Numbered from the stretch's first letter, positions 18,269-27,689 are shown. The stretch: 40,751 bases of DNA from Acidobacteriota bacterium (GCA_025358945.1 JANYHS010000187.1:1-40751), one strand, 5' to 3'. Translations and numbers: made by a program. The notes: generated from the sequence alone by a model not told the origin.

Positions 18269-19546
18269 CTAGATGAAGCCAATGCCGCTTTTGCGGAAAT
18301 TTCCGCCGAGCAGCTTCGTGGAGTCCGTCGCCAGCCAGTTGTCGATCACCTGGGCGTAGACCGAGCGGAAATCCGTCTCGAAGGCGACGTCGCCCGCACT
18401 GTTTTCGAGCGTCGGGTTTTTCGTGTCCAGGTTCAGGTTCGGCGCGGTGCCGTAGAGCCCGCCGTTCACCTTGCCGCCCATCGCAAACATCACCGACGCA
18501 GCGCCGTGATCGGTGCCGTTGCTGCCGTTTTCGCTGATGCGGCGGCCAAACTCGGAGAAGCTGAGGATCAGCGTATCGTCGAGCAGGCCCTGATTTCTGA
18601 GGTCGTTGTAGAAGGCCAGCAAGCCGTCGCCGAGCGTGCCCATCAGGTTGTAATAGGCCCCACCGGTCGCGTTCACGTTCTGCGCCGAGTGCGTGTCGAA
18701 CCCACCGGTCGTGACGTAGAACACCTTCGTGCCGATGCCGCGCACCATCGCGCCCGCCACGGCCTTCAGCGCCTGGGCGAATCCGTTATTAGCCGCGTAG
18801 TTCGCCGTGCCCGTCAGCGTGCCGGTGTAGGTCGCGACGGTCGCGACGCGATCGAGCGTCGTCAGTGCTGCCTGCGACGTGCCGTAGACGAACGCGAGTT
18901 CCGGACGGTCCACCGGCACATGCGAGGCGATGCGCACCGCTGTCGAACGTTCGATGGTCGCTTCGGTTCCGCTGTTCGGGCTCGAGAACGCGTAGCCGGA
19001 TGGGCTGGCGATCGCCGGCACCGCGGTTCGTCCCTGCAGCACGTGCGGCAGGTTCGCCGTCGTGTTCCAGCCGACGAGCGGGTCGAGCGGCGACGGCAGC
19101 GAATCAAGATACCGGCCGACCCAACCAAACTCCGTCGAGTTGTTCGGATCGCCGGTGGACCAGATGTCCGTGCCGAGAAAATGAGAGCGCGACTGGTTGG
19201 GGTATCCGGTGCGCTGAATGAGCGCGAGCTTGCCCTGATCGAAGATCGTTTTCAAACCGGTCAGACGCGGATGCAGGCCGAGCGCCACTTTCGACGAGTC
19301 CGTGCCGACTTGGAGCACCTGTCCCGCCGGAATCGCCAGCGTCGGCCGGCGGCTCGTATAGAACGGATCGTTATAGGGCGCGAGCATGCTGAGCGAGTCG
19401 TTGCCGCCGCTCAGATTCAGCACGACGAGATTGCGCACATGTCCGCTCTGCGCGAACGCGACGTCGGACAAAAACTCCGGCGCGGCATAGGTCACCGTGA
19501 ACGCGGCAATGCCGCCTTTGACGAACTGGCGTCTGGTGACTTTCAT
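18269..19546 (-). CDS. DUF1501 family protein, Tat-like signal
   Basis: 'MKVTRRQFVKGGIAAFTVTYAAPEFLSDVAFAQ...VVLNLSGGNDSLSMLAPYNDPFYTSRRPTLAI'; 'FSEFGRRISENGSNGTDHGAASVMFAMGGKVNGGLYG'. Confidence 0.92.
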   Translation of the reverse strand: MKVTRRQFVKGGIAAFTVTYAAPEFLSDVAFAQSGHVRNLVVLNLSGGNDSLSMLAPYNDPFYTSRRPTLAIPAGQVLQVGTDSSKVALGLHPRLTGLKTIFDQGKLALIQRTGYPNQSRSHFLGTDIWSTGDPNNSTEFGWVGRYLDSLPSPLDPLVGWNTTANLPHVLQGRTAVPAIASPSGYAFSSPNSGTEATIERSTAVRIASHVPVDRPELAFVYGTSQAALTTLDRVATVATYTGTLTGTANYAANNGFAQALKAVAGAMVRGIGTKVFYVTTGGFDTHSAQNVNATGGAYYNLMGTLGDGLLAFYNDLRNQGLLDDTLILSFSEFGRRISENGSNGTDHGAASVMFAMGGKVNGGLYGTAPNLNLDTKNPTLENSAGDVAFETDFRSVYAQVIDNWLATDSTKLLGGNFRKSGIGFI

Positions 19547-21009
19547 ATCAGCTGATACTCCGGAAGACTCGCCGACAGATGAACGAGGCCGGACGCCTTT
19601 GTCTGGAGCTGCGCGTCGCTGCCGGTCCACGCGCCGTTGGCGTGGACGTAGTTCGACAACTCGATCGCGACGCCGGTGTCGAGAGGCGCCGTGAGGATCT
19701 GGTCCGCGAAATACGCGAGCATCGTCTCGGGCGTCACGCCGGCGCCGGCGGCCTTGACCGCCGTCGCCAGGTTGAACTTCTGGTTACCCGCGAGCGTGGA
19801 CGCGAAATTCATGCGCGCGAGCATGGCGCTGGTCGAAAACCACGCCTGGCCGAGCCGCCAGCCGCTGACGTCCGGCGGCTCGAACAGAATCTGTCCCATG
19901 TTCGCCAGCGGCGTCAGGGCGCTGCCGACTGAAAACCCGTTCCACCCAATGTCTTTGAGCGCGCGAATCACGAACTCCGCCGGCCACGCGTAGCGCGTGA
20001 AATACGCGCTCGAGTCCCAGAATTCCGGCGAGAACAGTACCTCGCGGATCACGGTCCTCATGTCGCCGCCGCTCTGGAGAAACACCGCGCTGACGCGATT
20101 CACGAACGTCACGTTCACCGCGCCGAACTCGGTCACGAAGTAGCGATACAGCTTGGTCGCAAGGTACCGCGCGGTGTTGGGATGCGCGGCCAGGCCCGTG
20201 ATGAAGTCGATGCCGTCCTGCTGGCCGGCCGAGGCCGCCCGCGCCGGAATAGTCTTGCCGCCGTCCGGATACACCGCAAAGCTGAACGTCTTCGCGGTCG
20301 TGTCGTGCGCGTTCGCGTTGTAGATGAATTCGTAGCGCTGGGAGCCTTCGGCTACCGAGCCTGGGCGCGTCAGGTTCCAGCCGGTGAACACGCGCGCCGC
20401 GGCGGCCACGTCGGCCTCGGTGTAGTTGCCGACGCCGACCGTGAACAGCTCCATGATCTCGCGGCCGAAGTTCTCCTGCGGACTCGTCTTCGTGTTCGTC
20501 CGGCCGTCGAGCCAGACGAGCATCGCGGTGTCCTTCGCGATGTTCAGCAGGATGTCCTTGAAGCTGCCGAGGGCGCTCTCGCGGAGCATCTCGATCTGGC
20601 CGCGCACTTGCGCGGGATCGTCCGAAGCCTTTGCCGCAAGATACCGGGTCCCCTCGACGCTGCCGAACGTCCCGGCAATCTTGTTGTAGCCCGTCGCGAA
20701 ATGGTTGTGCCAGAACATCGTCATCTTCTCTTGCAGAGGACGATTGCTGTGCACCATGCGGAACAGCCACCGCTGCCGCGCGTCGGTAATCACCGTGGAC
20801 GGCGAGAACGCGCCGGTCGTCGTCGTGTTGACGTAGCCCGCCTTCCCGATGAACGAATCGACCTCGTCGGGCACCCTTTCGTAGTTCACGAGCGCGTCGA
20901 CCGCCTGCGCGATCGACATCTTGCCGTACGACAGCAATTCGTCGGGACGCGCGCCGAAACCCGCGCGCCGGAGAAGATGCTCAATCTGCGGATCGGATGT
21001 GATGGCCAT
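19543..21009 (-). CDS. DUF1800 family protein
   Basis: 'HLLRRAGFGARPDEL', 'REKMTMFWHNHFATGYNKI'-like region, 'NFGREIMELFTVGVGNYTEADVAAAARVFTGW'; ATGA overlap with DUF1501 gene. Confidence 0.92.
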   Translation of the reverse strand: MAITSDPQIEHLLRRAGFGARPDELLSYGKMSIAQAVDALVNYERVPDEVDSFIGKAGYVNTTTTGAFSPSTVITDARQRWLFRMVHSNRPLQEKMTMFWHNHFATGYNKIAGTFGSVEGTRYLAAKASDDPAQVRGQIEMLRESALGSFKDILLNIAKDTAMLVWLDGRTNTKTSPQENFGREIMELFTVGVGNYTEADVAAAARVFTGWNLTRPGSVAEGSQRYEFIYNANAHDTTAKTFSFAVYPDGGKTIPARAASAGQQDGIDFITGLAAHPNTARYLATKLYRYFVTEFGAVNVTFVNRVSAVFLQSGGDMRTVIREVLFSPEFWDSSAYFTRYAWPAEFVIRALKDIGWNGFSVGSALTPLANMGQILFEPPDVSGWRLGQAWFSTSAMLARMNFASTLAGNQKFNLATAVKAAGAGVTPETMLAYFADQILTAPLDTGVAIELSNYVHANGAWTGSDAQLQTKASGLVHLSASLPEYQLI

Positions 21010-21289
21010 GTCGTGTGGTTCCGCCTACATCGTAGAGAGCCAGGGCCTCCTAGACAACGCTTTTCTGGTCAACTGGTGATACCCGGCTCACGATTCGCGC
21101 CGTCGACGAGCGTGGCAATTTCGCGACGATCCGCGAACCGTGAGTACGGGAGGTGCATGGAATTCGCCAGCTCGACACCGATTTCGTAATCGAGTCGCCG
21201 AATCACAGATTTACCAGAGAGAATAAAAAGCAAACACTTCTAGAAGGCTGCTAAAATCAGGCCTGTTTTTACGAAGCCAAGACATTTGG

Positions 21290-21385
21290 CGCATGCGCCC
21301 ACTGCCCGTCGCCGGTTGCGTCCCGCCCGTCCGTGTGGGATAGTGGAGCGGCTCCCACGCAACCTCGGCTGCCGGGTTACATGCG
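21290..21385 (+). ncRNA. Candidate structured leader upstream of/overlapping a small secreted ORF
   Basis: Closing pair CGCATG(21290-21295)/CATGCG(21380-21385); hairpins GTGTGGGA(21333-21340)/TCCCACGC(21353-21360) and AACC-t-CGG(21361-21368)/CCGGGTT(21372-21378). No covariation data. Confidence 0.3.
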
Positions 21386-21815
21386 ATTTACTTCATCGCC
21401 CCTCCGTCCGTTCACCATAGTCGGCAGTGCTGTGCTGCTGCTGTTGCTATCGGTCTGCCATGCCAATGCGGCTCCGCGCCGCGGCACGGCCGGACCGCTC
21501 TGCGATCAGCAAACCCCGGTCGCCCGTAAACTTCCGCGCCACCCGAGGTCGTTCGGCGGCCCGCTCAAAGGACCGTCCAGCCATGCGATGGCTGGCCTGT
21601 CGGACATCACCGTCCGGCTGCGGCGCGGTACGCGCGCCTACCTGGGCGACGGCGTGGCGGCGATTCAGAACGACAGCGCGCCCGCCGGGATCGACACTGA
21701 CGACTGCCTGATCCCGTCACTGCGGCCGCTCGACATTATCGGTTCTCTGGACGTACAGCCTCGCAGCCGCGCGTTCTCCCCGCGGTCGCCTCGCGGCCCT
21801 CCGCTCTCGGCCTGA
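21381..21815 (+). CDS. Hypothetical small secreted protein with signal peptide
   Basis: 'MRFTSSPLRPFTIVGSAVLLLLLSVCHANA|APRRG...' has n-, h- and c-regions with an ANA cleavage site; only sizeable + ORF in an otherwise empty ~850 bp gap. Confidence 0.45.
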   Translation: MRFTSSPLRPFTIVGSAVLLLLLSVCHANAAPRRGTAGPLCDQQTPVARKLPRHPRSFGGPLKGPSSHAMAGLSDITVRLRRGTRAYLGDGVAAIQNDSAPAGIDTDDCLIPSLRPLDIIGSLDVQPRSRAFSPRSPRGPPLSA

Positions 21816-21867
21816 CGCTGTTTTTTCCTCTGGTCGTGTGCGGTGTGTCAATTCATTGAGGTGACTG

Positions 21868-23262
21868 ATGCGGGTCGTTCTCGCAGACCTGAAATCGAAT
21901 CGCGGTTTCGTTAGCAAGGATACGGTTGTCGGCGGATACGGATCGCGGCTCGAGCCGTTCACGCGCGTGACGGCGGTGATGGCGTATCTCAAGAAGAAGT
22001 TCCACGACGTGCCCAGCGTGCACATGGCCTACATCGCGGCCATCCTGTCGCGCGCGGGTCACGAAGTGCTGTGGACGCGCGGCGAAGAGGTCCACGGCGA
22101 CGTCGCGCTGGTGCTCTCGTCGCTGGTCGATCACAAGGCCGAGGCGGCGTGGGCCGATCGCATGCGCGCCAAGGGCGTCAAGGTCGGCTTCATGGGCATC
22201 ACGGCGTCGAAAATGCCGGAGCTGTACGACGGCCACTGCGACTTTATCTTCAACGGCGAGCCGGAAGCCGCGGTCATGCGCCTGGCGCAGGGCATCATCC
22301 CGCAGGGTAACGTGATCAGCGAGCAGATCGACGATCTGGATTCGCTGCCATTCCCGCGCTGGGATCTGGTCACCGAGGATCGCTCGAAGATGGGCTTCAA
22401 GTTCTTCACGCGGCCCGTCGGCGGCGGCTACCCGCTTCTCGCCAGCCGAGGCTGCCCGGAATTCTGCACCTACTGCCCGCACCGGATTCTCGCCGGCTAT
22501 CGCATGCGCTCGATCGCGAACATCGTGGACGAGATGGAGCGCCTCTGCAGCCAGGTGTCGCGGCCGTACGTCATCTTCCGCGATCCCCTCTTCACCGAGC
22601 AGCGCGAGCGTGTCGTCGAACTCTGCGACGAGATCAAGCGCCGCGGGCTCAACCTCACGTTCGAGGCGGAGACGCGTCTCGACCGCCTCGACGTGGATCT
22701 GCTGAACCGGCTGTACGCCGCCGGCTTCCGCGCCATGAGCTTCGGCGTCGAATCGCTCGACCCGGCAACGCTGAAGAAATCGGGACGCCGGCCGATCCCA
22801 CAGAGTCATCAGCGCGAGATCATCGACCACTGCCGCAAGCTCGGCATCGTCACCGCGGCGTTCTACGTCCTCGGGTTCCTGCAGGACGACTGGAACTCGA
22901 TCGCGGCGACGATCGACTACGCCACCGACCTGGGATCGACGTTCGCGCAGTTCAAAATGCTGACGCCGTACCCCGGCACGCCGATGTTCAAGCAGCTCGA
23001 ACCGCTGCTGACCGAGACGGACTGGGAACACTACGACGGCTTCTCGCCGACGTTCAAGCACCCGAACCTCACCGATCGCGAGTTGAAGTTCCTGCTCGGC
23101 GCGGCGTACAAGCGCTTCTACATGCGGCCGTCGTATCTCGCGAACTTCCTGAAAATCCAGAACGGCGCGATCCGCGAGTGGGTCAGCCGCATGGATCGCC
23201 GCGTGAACGAGCGGCACGCGCGCGAAGAGATCGCCGATATCTCCCGCCCCGTGGCATGCTGA
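21868..23262 (+). CDS. B12-binding-domain-type radical SAM protein
   Basis: 'LLASRGCPEFCTYCPHRILAGYRMRS' CX3CX2C; 'YVIFRDPLFTEQRERVVELCDEIKRRGLNLTFEAETRLDRLD', 'FGVESLDPATLKKSGR'. Confidence 0.9.
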   Translation: MRVVLADLKSNRGFVSKDTVVGGYGSRLEPFTRVTAVMAYLKKKFHDVPSVHMAYIAAILSRAGHEVLWTRGEEVHGDVALVLSSLVDHKAEAAWADRMRAKGVKVGFMGITASKMPELYDGHCDFIFNGEPEAAVMRLAQGIIPQGNVISEQIDDLDSLPFPRWDLVTEDRSKMGFKFFTRPVGGGYPLLASRGCPEFCTYCPHRILAGYRMRSIANIVDEMERLCSQVSRPYVIFRDPLFTEQRERVVELCDEIKRRGLNLTFEAETRLDRLDVDLLNRLYAAGFRAMSFGVESLDPATLKKSGRRPIPQSHQREIIDHCRKLGIVTAAFYVLGFLQDDWNSIAATIDYATDLGSTFAQFKMLTPYPGTPMFKQLEPLLTETDWEHYDGFSPTFKHPNLTDRELKFLLGAAYKRFYMRPSYLANFLKIQNGAIREWVSRMDRRVNERHAREEIADISRPVAC

Positions 23263-24515
23263 CAGCGATCTCGCGCTATGGCGCGCGAGTCCTTCCGATA
23301 ACCGAAGACCTCGTCGCGGGCTGCAGAGCCCGCGGCGAGTTCATCCAGGGCCCCCAGATAGCAGAGTTCGAAGCCGCGTTCGCAGGCCGTCACGGCCTCG
23401 GGCCGGCGCACGCGATCACCGCCGCCTACGGCCGCATCGCGTTCTACTACATGCTCAAGGCGCTCGACCTGCCGCCCGGGTCGGAGATCATCTTTCCCTC
23501 GCTGACCTTCTGGGTCGTCCCCGAACTCGCCCGCGTCGCCGGCCTCACTGTCGTGTTCGCCGATGTCGATCCGAAGACGTTCAACCTGGATCTGGACTCG
23601 GTCGAACGGCTGATCACAGACAAAACGCGCGCGATCGTCCCGACCCATCTCTACGGCCTGCCATGCGACATGGACCGGCTGCTCGCCATCGCCGGCACGC
23701 ACAACCTGATCGTCCTCGAAGACTGCGCGCATGCGCTCGGCGCGACGTACAAAGGCAAGCCGGTCGGTACGTTCGGCGCCGGCGCGCTCTTTAGTTTTCA
23801 AACGCTGAAGCCGCTGAACTGCTACGGCGGCGGGCTCGCGCTGGTGAGCGACCCGGTCGTGGCAGCCAAGGTGCGTGCGATGGTCGACGCCCTGCCGTGG
23901 CCGAGCGAGAAACGCATCACCGGGCGCTTGCTGATGGGACGCCTGCAGCGGATCTTCATGAAGCCGTGGGTGTTTTCGATCTCGCTGTTCCCGGTGCTGT
24001 GGGTCTCCGCGCTGATCGACGCCAACCCTGACGTGTTTTTCTGGGAAAAAATTCGATCGCTGCACCCGCTGCCCGAGCAGTACAGGGAACGGTTTCCCAA
24101 CGTGCAGGCGGCGATCGGCATCGAGGCGCTGAAGCATCTCGACGAATGGACGGCGCAGGTGCAGGCCAACGCGGAGTACGTCAACAGCGCGCTGGCCGGC
24201 ATCCCCGGCATCCAGCGGCCGCTGGCGCCGGCCGATCGCACGCACGCCTATTACCAGTATTGCGTGATCGGACCCGACGGTCCGCAGCGTGACGATCTCG
24301 TCGTGCGGTGCGTGCGCCGCGGCATCGACATCGAGACGCTCCACGTCGACGTGCCGCCAGACATGGAGCTGTTCAGCACCGCGACGGCGGAAGCCGACGG
24401 CGCACGACGCGCCGCGCAGGCCATGCAGATTCCGGTGCACTCGGGCCTGCGCCGCGATCAGATCGAGCGCGTCGCCTCGACCGTCCGTACCGTCCTCGCC
24501 GCTGCCGCACGGTAG
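23256..24515 (+). CDS. DegT/DnrJ/EryC1/StrS-type PLP aminotransferase
   Basis: 'GRIAFYYMLKALDLPPGSEIIFPSLTFWVVPELARVAGLTVVFADVDPKTFNLD', 'IVLEDCAHALGATYKGKPVGTFGAGALFSFQTLKPLNCYGGGLAL' (lysine conserved). Confidence 0.92.
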   Translation: MLTAISRYGARVLPITEDLVAGCRARGEFIQGPQIAEFEAAFAGRHGLGPAHAITAAYGRIAFYYMLKALDLPPGSEIIFPSLTFWVVPELARVAGLTVVFADVDPKTFNLDLDSVERLITDKTRAIVPTHLYGLPCDMDRLLAIAGTHNLIVLEDCAHALGATYKGKPVGTFGAGALFSFQTLKPLNCYGGGLALVSDPVVAAKVRAMVDALPWPSEKRITGRLLMGRLQRIFMKPWVFSISLFPVLWVSALIDANPDVFFWEKIRSLHPLPEQYRERFPNVQAAIGIEALKHLDEWTAQVQANAEYVNSALAGIPGIQRPLAPADRTHAYYQYCVIGPDGPQRDDLVVRCVRRGIDIETLHVDVPPDMELFSTATAEADGARRAAQAMQIPVHSGLRRDQIERVASTVRTVLAAAAR

Positions 24516-24526
24516 ACTAGCCGTCC

Positions 24527-25048
24527 GTGCTCGTCTACCTGTCGATCTATATCGCCGCGATACTCGAGGGCGAGATCTACTACATCGCAATGTGCATCGC
24601 CGCCGGCGCCGGCAAGGTGAGCTGGGTGGGTGTGTGGATCGCGGGCGCGCTCGGCGGCTCGACCGGCGACCAAATCTGGTTCTACCTGCTGCGCGGCCGC
24701 ATCGACTGGCTCGACCGCTACCCCTGGCTCGCCAGACACCGCGACGCCGTCGTCGATCGCGTGAAGGCGCACCAGATCCTGATGCTGCTGATCAGCCGGT
24801 TTCCGCCGGGCCTGCGCGTCGCGATTCCCGTGGCATGCGCGTATGCTGGCGTTCCGCCGTTTCAGTTCTCGGCGCTGAACTTGATCAGCGGCTTCGCCTG
24901 GGCGGGCTCGATCATGCTCGTGATCATCAAGCTCGGCCCCGGCGCGTTGAGCGCGTTCGGAGTGAACGCCTGGTGGGCGCCGGCGATTCCCGCGGTCCTG
25001 ATCTTCTTGTTCTTCCGCTGGCTGAGCAGACCGAAGCGAACGACGTAG
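24527..25048 (+). CDS. DedA-family (SNARE-associated/VTT domain) membrane protein
   Basis: GTG start; 'ILEGEIYYIAMCIAAGAGKVSWVGVWIAGALGGSTGDQIWFYLLRGR', 'LLISRFPPGLRVAIPVACAYAGVPPFQFSALNLISGFAW'. Confidence 0.88.
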   Translation: MLVYLSIYIAAILEGEIYYIAMCIAAGAGKVSWVGVWIAGALGGSTGDQIWFYLLRGRIDWLDRYPWLARHRDAVVDRVKAHQILMLLISRFPPGLRVAIPVACAYAGVPPFQFSALNLISGFAWAGSIMLVIIKLGPGALSAFGVNAWWAPAIPAVLIFLFFRWLSRPKRTT

Positions 25049-25074
25049 CGCCGCGGCATTTTCGGCGCCATGCC

Positions 25075-25497
25075 TTACAGAAACGCGCGATCGAGCGACG
25101 TGATGAACTGGATCCCCGACACCACCATCCGCGACAGGCGGTCGTCGTTGGTGATGAACAGATCAACGCGTGCATGCGCGGCGCATGCGAGCTGGATGGC
25201 GTCTGGCGCCTTGATTCGTCGATCCTGCTGTATTTCCGCGTACATCGACGCCACGTCCCGATCGAATGGAATCAGCCGCACGTTGTCCGTGAGAACGCGT
25301 TCGTAGGCGGCGGCCAGATCAGCCCGTCGCTCCCTCCTGGGTTTGACCAGGACCTCGCCGAGCGTCAGGCACGACGTGACCAACTGATCATGTCGTTCGA
25401 GCATCCGTTGCCGGATGTGTTCGACCTGATCCGCCCGCGGCCCCCGATCCTCGAGGTAGTAGATGAAGAGGTTCGTATCCCAGAACACGAGGCTCAT
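25075..25497 (-). CDS. PIN-domain toxin, VapC family
   Basis: 'MSLVFWDTNLFIYYLED', 'SCLTLGEVL', 'KAPDAIQLACAAHARVDLFITNDDRLSRM' acidic PIN residues. Confidence 0.92.
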   Translation of the reverse strand: MSLVFWDTNLFIYYLEDRGPRADQVEHIRQRMLERHDQLVTSCLTLGEVLVKPRRERRADLAAAYERVLTDNVRLIPFDRDVASMYAEIQQDRRIKAPDAIQLACAAHARVDLFITNDDRLSRMVVSGIQFITSLDRAFL

Positions 25498-25499
25498 TT

Positions 25500-26003
25500 C
25501 TACTCCTCACGCAGTTGTCGAACATACTCGTCCGCGTCGACATCGGCCCAGATCTCCTTGCCAAGACCGCGCATCGCCAGAATGGGATCGTCCTTGATGC
25601 GCTGCTTCAATGACCGCGCTCCCGCGTAGTCCGAGCGATACCAGTCGAGAAGCGAACGGAATTCAGAAGGTACTCCTGGCGGCTCAGGAACGATCTTGCC
25701 GGTTCGGCTTGAATCCTGCGGATCGCCGGCCCTGAACAACCGGCGACGTCCCTTCATCGTCTCGAACAGCATTCGGTACTTGCCTGAATTCGGAGTCACA
25801 TTCGCCACGCAGTGTTGGGTGACATGCGCGTAGAGCGTGGTCCTCTGACACGCGCCCAGCCGCGGTTCGGCCAGTACCCGGTCCACGATCTCCTGGAGTC
25901 CGAAATCAGACGATGTGGGATGTTCACGGTGCAGAAGCGCCACCGCTACCCACACAGCATCCGCAACCTTGACCGCGACCGCCGAGGGTGTTTCCGCCTT
26001 CAT
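25500..26003 (-). CDS. Putative antitoxin: N-terminal winged-HTH-like domain plus antitoxin-like C-terminal tail
   Basis: 2-bp gap before vapC. Start probably the second Met (MKAETPS...; ATG at 26001-26003); track ORF begins at 26018. Tail 'SLKQRIKDDPILAMRGLGKEIWADVDADEYVRQLREE' resembles VapC-partner antitoxins. Confidence 0.75.
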   Translation of the reverse strand: MKAETPSAVAVKVADAVWVAVALLHREHPTSSDFGLQEIVDRVLAEPRLGACQRTTLYAHVTQHCVANVTPNSGKYRMLFETMKGRRRLFRAGDPQDSSRTGKIVPEPPGVPSEFRSLLDWYRSDYAGARSLKQRIKDDPILAMRGLGKEIWADVDADEYVRQLREE

Positions 26004-26010
26004 TGAGGTA

Positions 26011-26050
26011 TAATACATTAATACCAGTTATTCATGGTATCGATGTATTA
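26011..26050. promoter_or_regulatory. 40-bp operator-like dyad at the TA promoter
   Basis: TAATACAT-TA-ATACCA-GTTATTCA-TGGTAT-CG-ATGTATTA: 8-bp outer and 6-bp inner arms perfect. On the - strand a TATTAT -10-like hexamer (26014..26009) lies 6 nt before ATG 26003. Confidence 0.7.
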
Positions 26051-27628
26051 CTGCGCCGAGATCGCCGACCGGCGTCCGCGCAACACGAACTTCTGAATCT
26101 TGCCCGTCGCCGTCTTCGGCAGATCGGTGACGGGGTTGAAGCTGTGCGGGCACTTGAAGTGCGCCAGATGCTCCCGCATGAACGCGCGCAGATCCTCAGG
26201 CGTCGCTGACGCGCCAGCCTTGAAGACGATGAACGCGTGCGGCGCCTCTCCCCACTTTTCGTCGGGCATCCCGACGACCGCGGCTTCCTGCACGACCGGG
26301 TGGCGCAGCAGCACGCCCTCCACTTCCACTGACGAAATGTTCTCGCCGCCGCTGATGATCACATCCTTCAGCCGATCGCGAATGTCGACGTAACCATCCG
26401 GATGCACCACCGCGGCGTCACCGCTGTGAAAGAAGCCGCCGCGCATGGCGACCGCCGTCGCTTCAGGGTCGTTGTAGTACCCCTTCATCACCGCGTTGCC
26501 ACGAACGGTGATCTCGCCGACGGTGGACCCGTCATGCGGCACAGGGCGGCCGTTCTCGTCCGCCACGAGAAGTTCACCAGACGTGATCAGTTCCACGCCC
26601 TGGCGCGCCTTGATCACCGCTCGTGCGCCGGCTGACAGCGCCTCGTGCTCCGGCCGGGGCTCGCACACTGTGATGAACGGCGCCGTTTCCGTCAGACCGT
26701 AAATGTGCGTGATCGTCCACCCGAGTTCGCCCTCGATGCGCTCGATCGTCGCCGCCGCAGGCGCCGCGCCACCGGTCACGACTCGCACCCCCTTCGGTGC
26801 GTTCGCCCGGATCTCGGCCGGCGCATTCGCAATGCCGATCAGCACCGTGGGCGCGGCGCAGAGCATCGACACGCGCTCGCCTCGAATCAACTCGAACATC
26901 TTCGCGGGATCGACCTTGCGAAGACAGATGTGCGCCGCGCCGACAGCCGTGACCGTCCAGGTGAACGTCCAGCCGTTGGCGTGAAACATCGGCAGCGTCC
27001 ACAGATAACGATCCGTGATCCGCATCGGCATATGAATCAGCGTACCGACGATGTTCATGTAGGCGTTGCGATGGGTGATCATCACGCCCTTGGGTCGCGA
27101 CGTCGTGCCGCTCGTGTAGTTGATCGTCAGCAGGTCGAGTTCGCCGATTTCCGGCTTCGCGAAATCCGCTGACGCTTCCCGCACTAGCGACTCGTAGTCG
27201 AGCCAGCGGCGGTCGTCGGGACGGCGGCCTTCGAGCGCAATGAAATGCCGGACACCAGGCACCTGTGGCCGGATCGTGTCGAGGCAGTCGAGGTAGTCCT
27301 CGTGCGCGCAGACGACCGTCGCGCCCGAGTGATTGATGATGTAGACGAACTCTTCAGGGCTGAGACGGTAGTTAACCGGCACCAGGACGGCGCCGATCTG
27401 CGGCACGGCGTAGAACGACTCGAGCTGCGCGTGAGTATTGGGCGCGATGTAGGCGATGCGATCGCCCGGCTTCACACCCAGCATCTGCAGGGCGGATGAG
27501 AAACGGTCGCAGCGATCGAACAACTGCGCGTAGGTGAAGCGAAGCGCCCCATCGACGACAGCCTCACGCGCGCCGTAGAGCGCTCGAGCGCGACGGGCGA
27601 ATTCGAGAGGGGTGAGCGCCACTTCCAT
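26048..27628 (-). CDS. AMP-dependent acyl-CoA synthetase/ligase
   Basis: 'INYTSGTTSRPKGVMITHRNAYMN', 'IYGLTETAPF', 'GYVDIRDRLKDVIISGGENISSVEVEGVLLRHPVVQEAAVVGMPDEKWGEAPHAFIV'. Confidence 0.95.
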   Translation of the reverse strand: MEVALTPLEFARRARALYGAREAVVDGALRFTYAQLFDRCDRFSSALQMLGVKPGDRIAYIAPNTHAQLESFYAVPQIGAVLVPVNYRLSPEEFVYIINHSGATVVCAHEDYLDCLDTIRPQVPGVRHFIALEGRRPDDRRWLDYESLVREASADFAKPEIGELDLLTINYTSGTTSRPKGVMITHRNAYMNIVGTLIHMPMRITDRYLWTLPMFHANGWTFTWTVTAVGAAHICLRKVDPAKMFELIRGERVSMLCAAPTVLIGIANAPAEIRANAPKGVRVVTGGAAPAAATIERIEGELGWTITHIYGLTETAPFITVCEPRPEHEALSAGARAVIKARQGVELITSGELLVADENGRPVPHDGSTVGEITVRGNAVMKGYYNDPEATAVAMRGGFFHSGDAAVVHPDGYVDIRDRLKDVIISGGENISSVEVEGVLLRHPVVQEAAVVGMPDEKWGEAPHAFIVFKAGASATPEDLRAFMREHLAHFKCPHSFNPVTDLPKTATGKIQKFVLRGRRSAISAQ

Positions 27629-27689
27629 GGCGGGGATCTTATCTCACGATCGGATGAAACCGCGGAGACCGCAGACCGCTGAGTCTCCT

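Noticed and set aside
21290-21385. GEMM/c-di-GMP-I riboswitch
   Set aside because: Only a faint 3'-half resemblance; the GGGCAAACC-type 5' element is absent, so it is not called as a known class.
26011-26050. Rho-independent terminator of the acyl-CoA ligase gene
   Set aside because: AT-rich dyad with an 8-nt AT-rich loop and no GC stem followed by a U-tract; fits an operator better.
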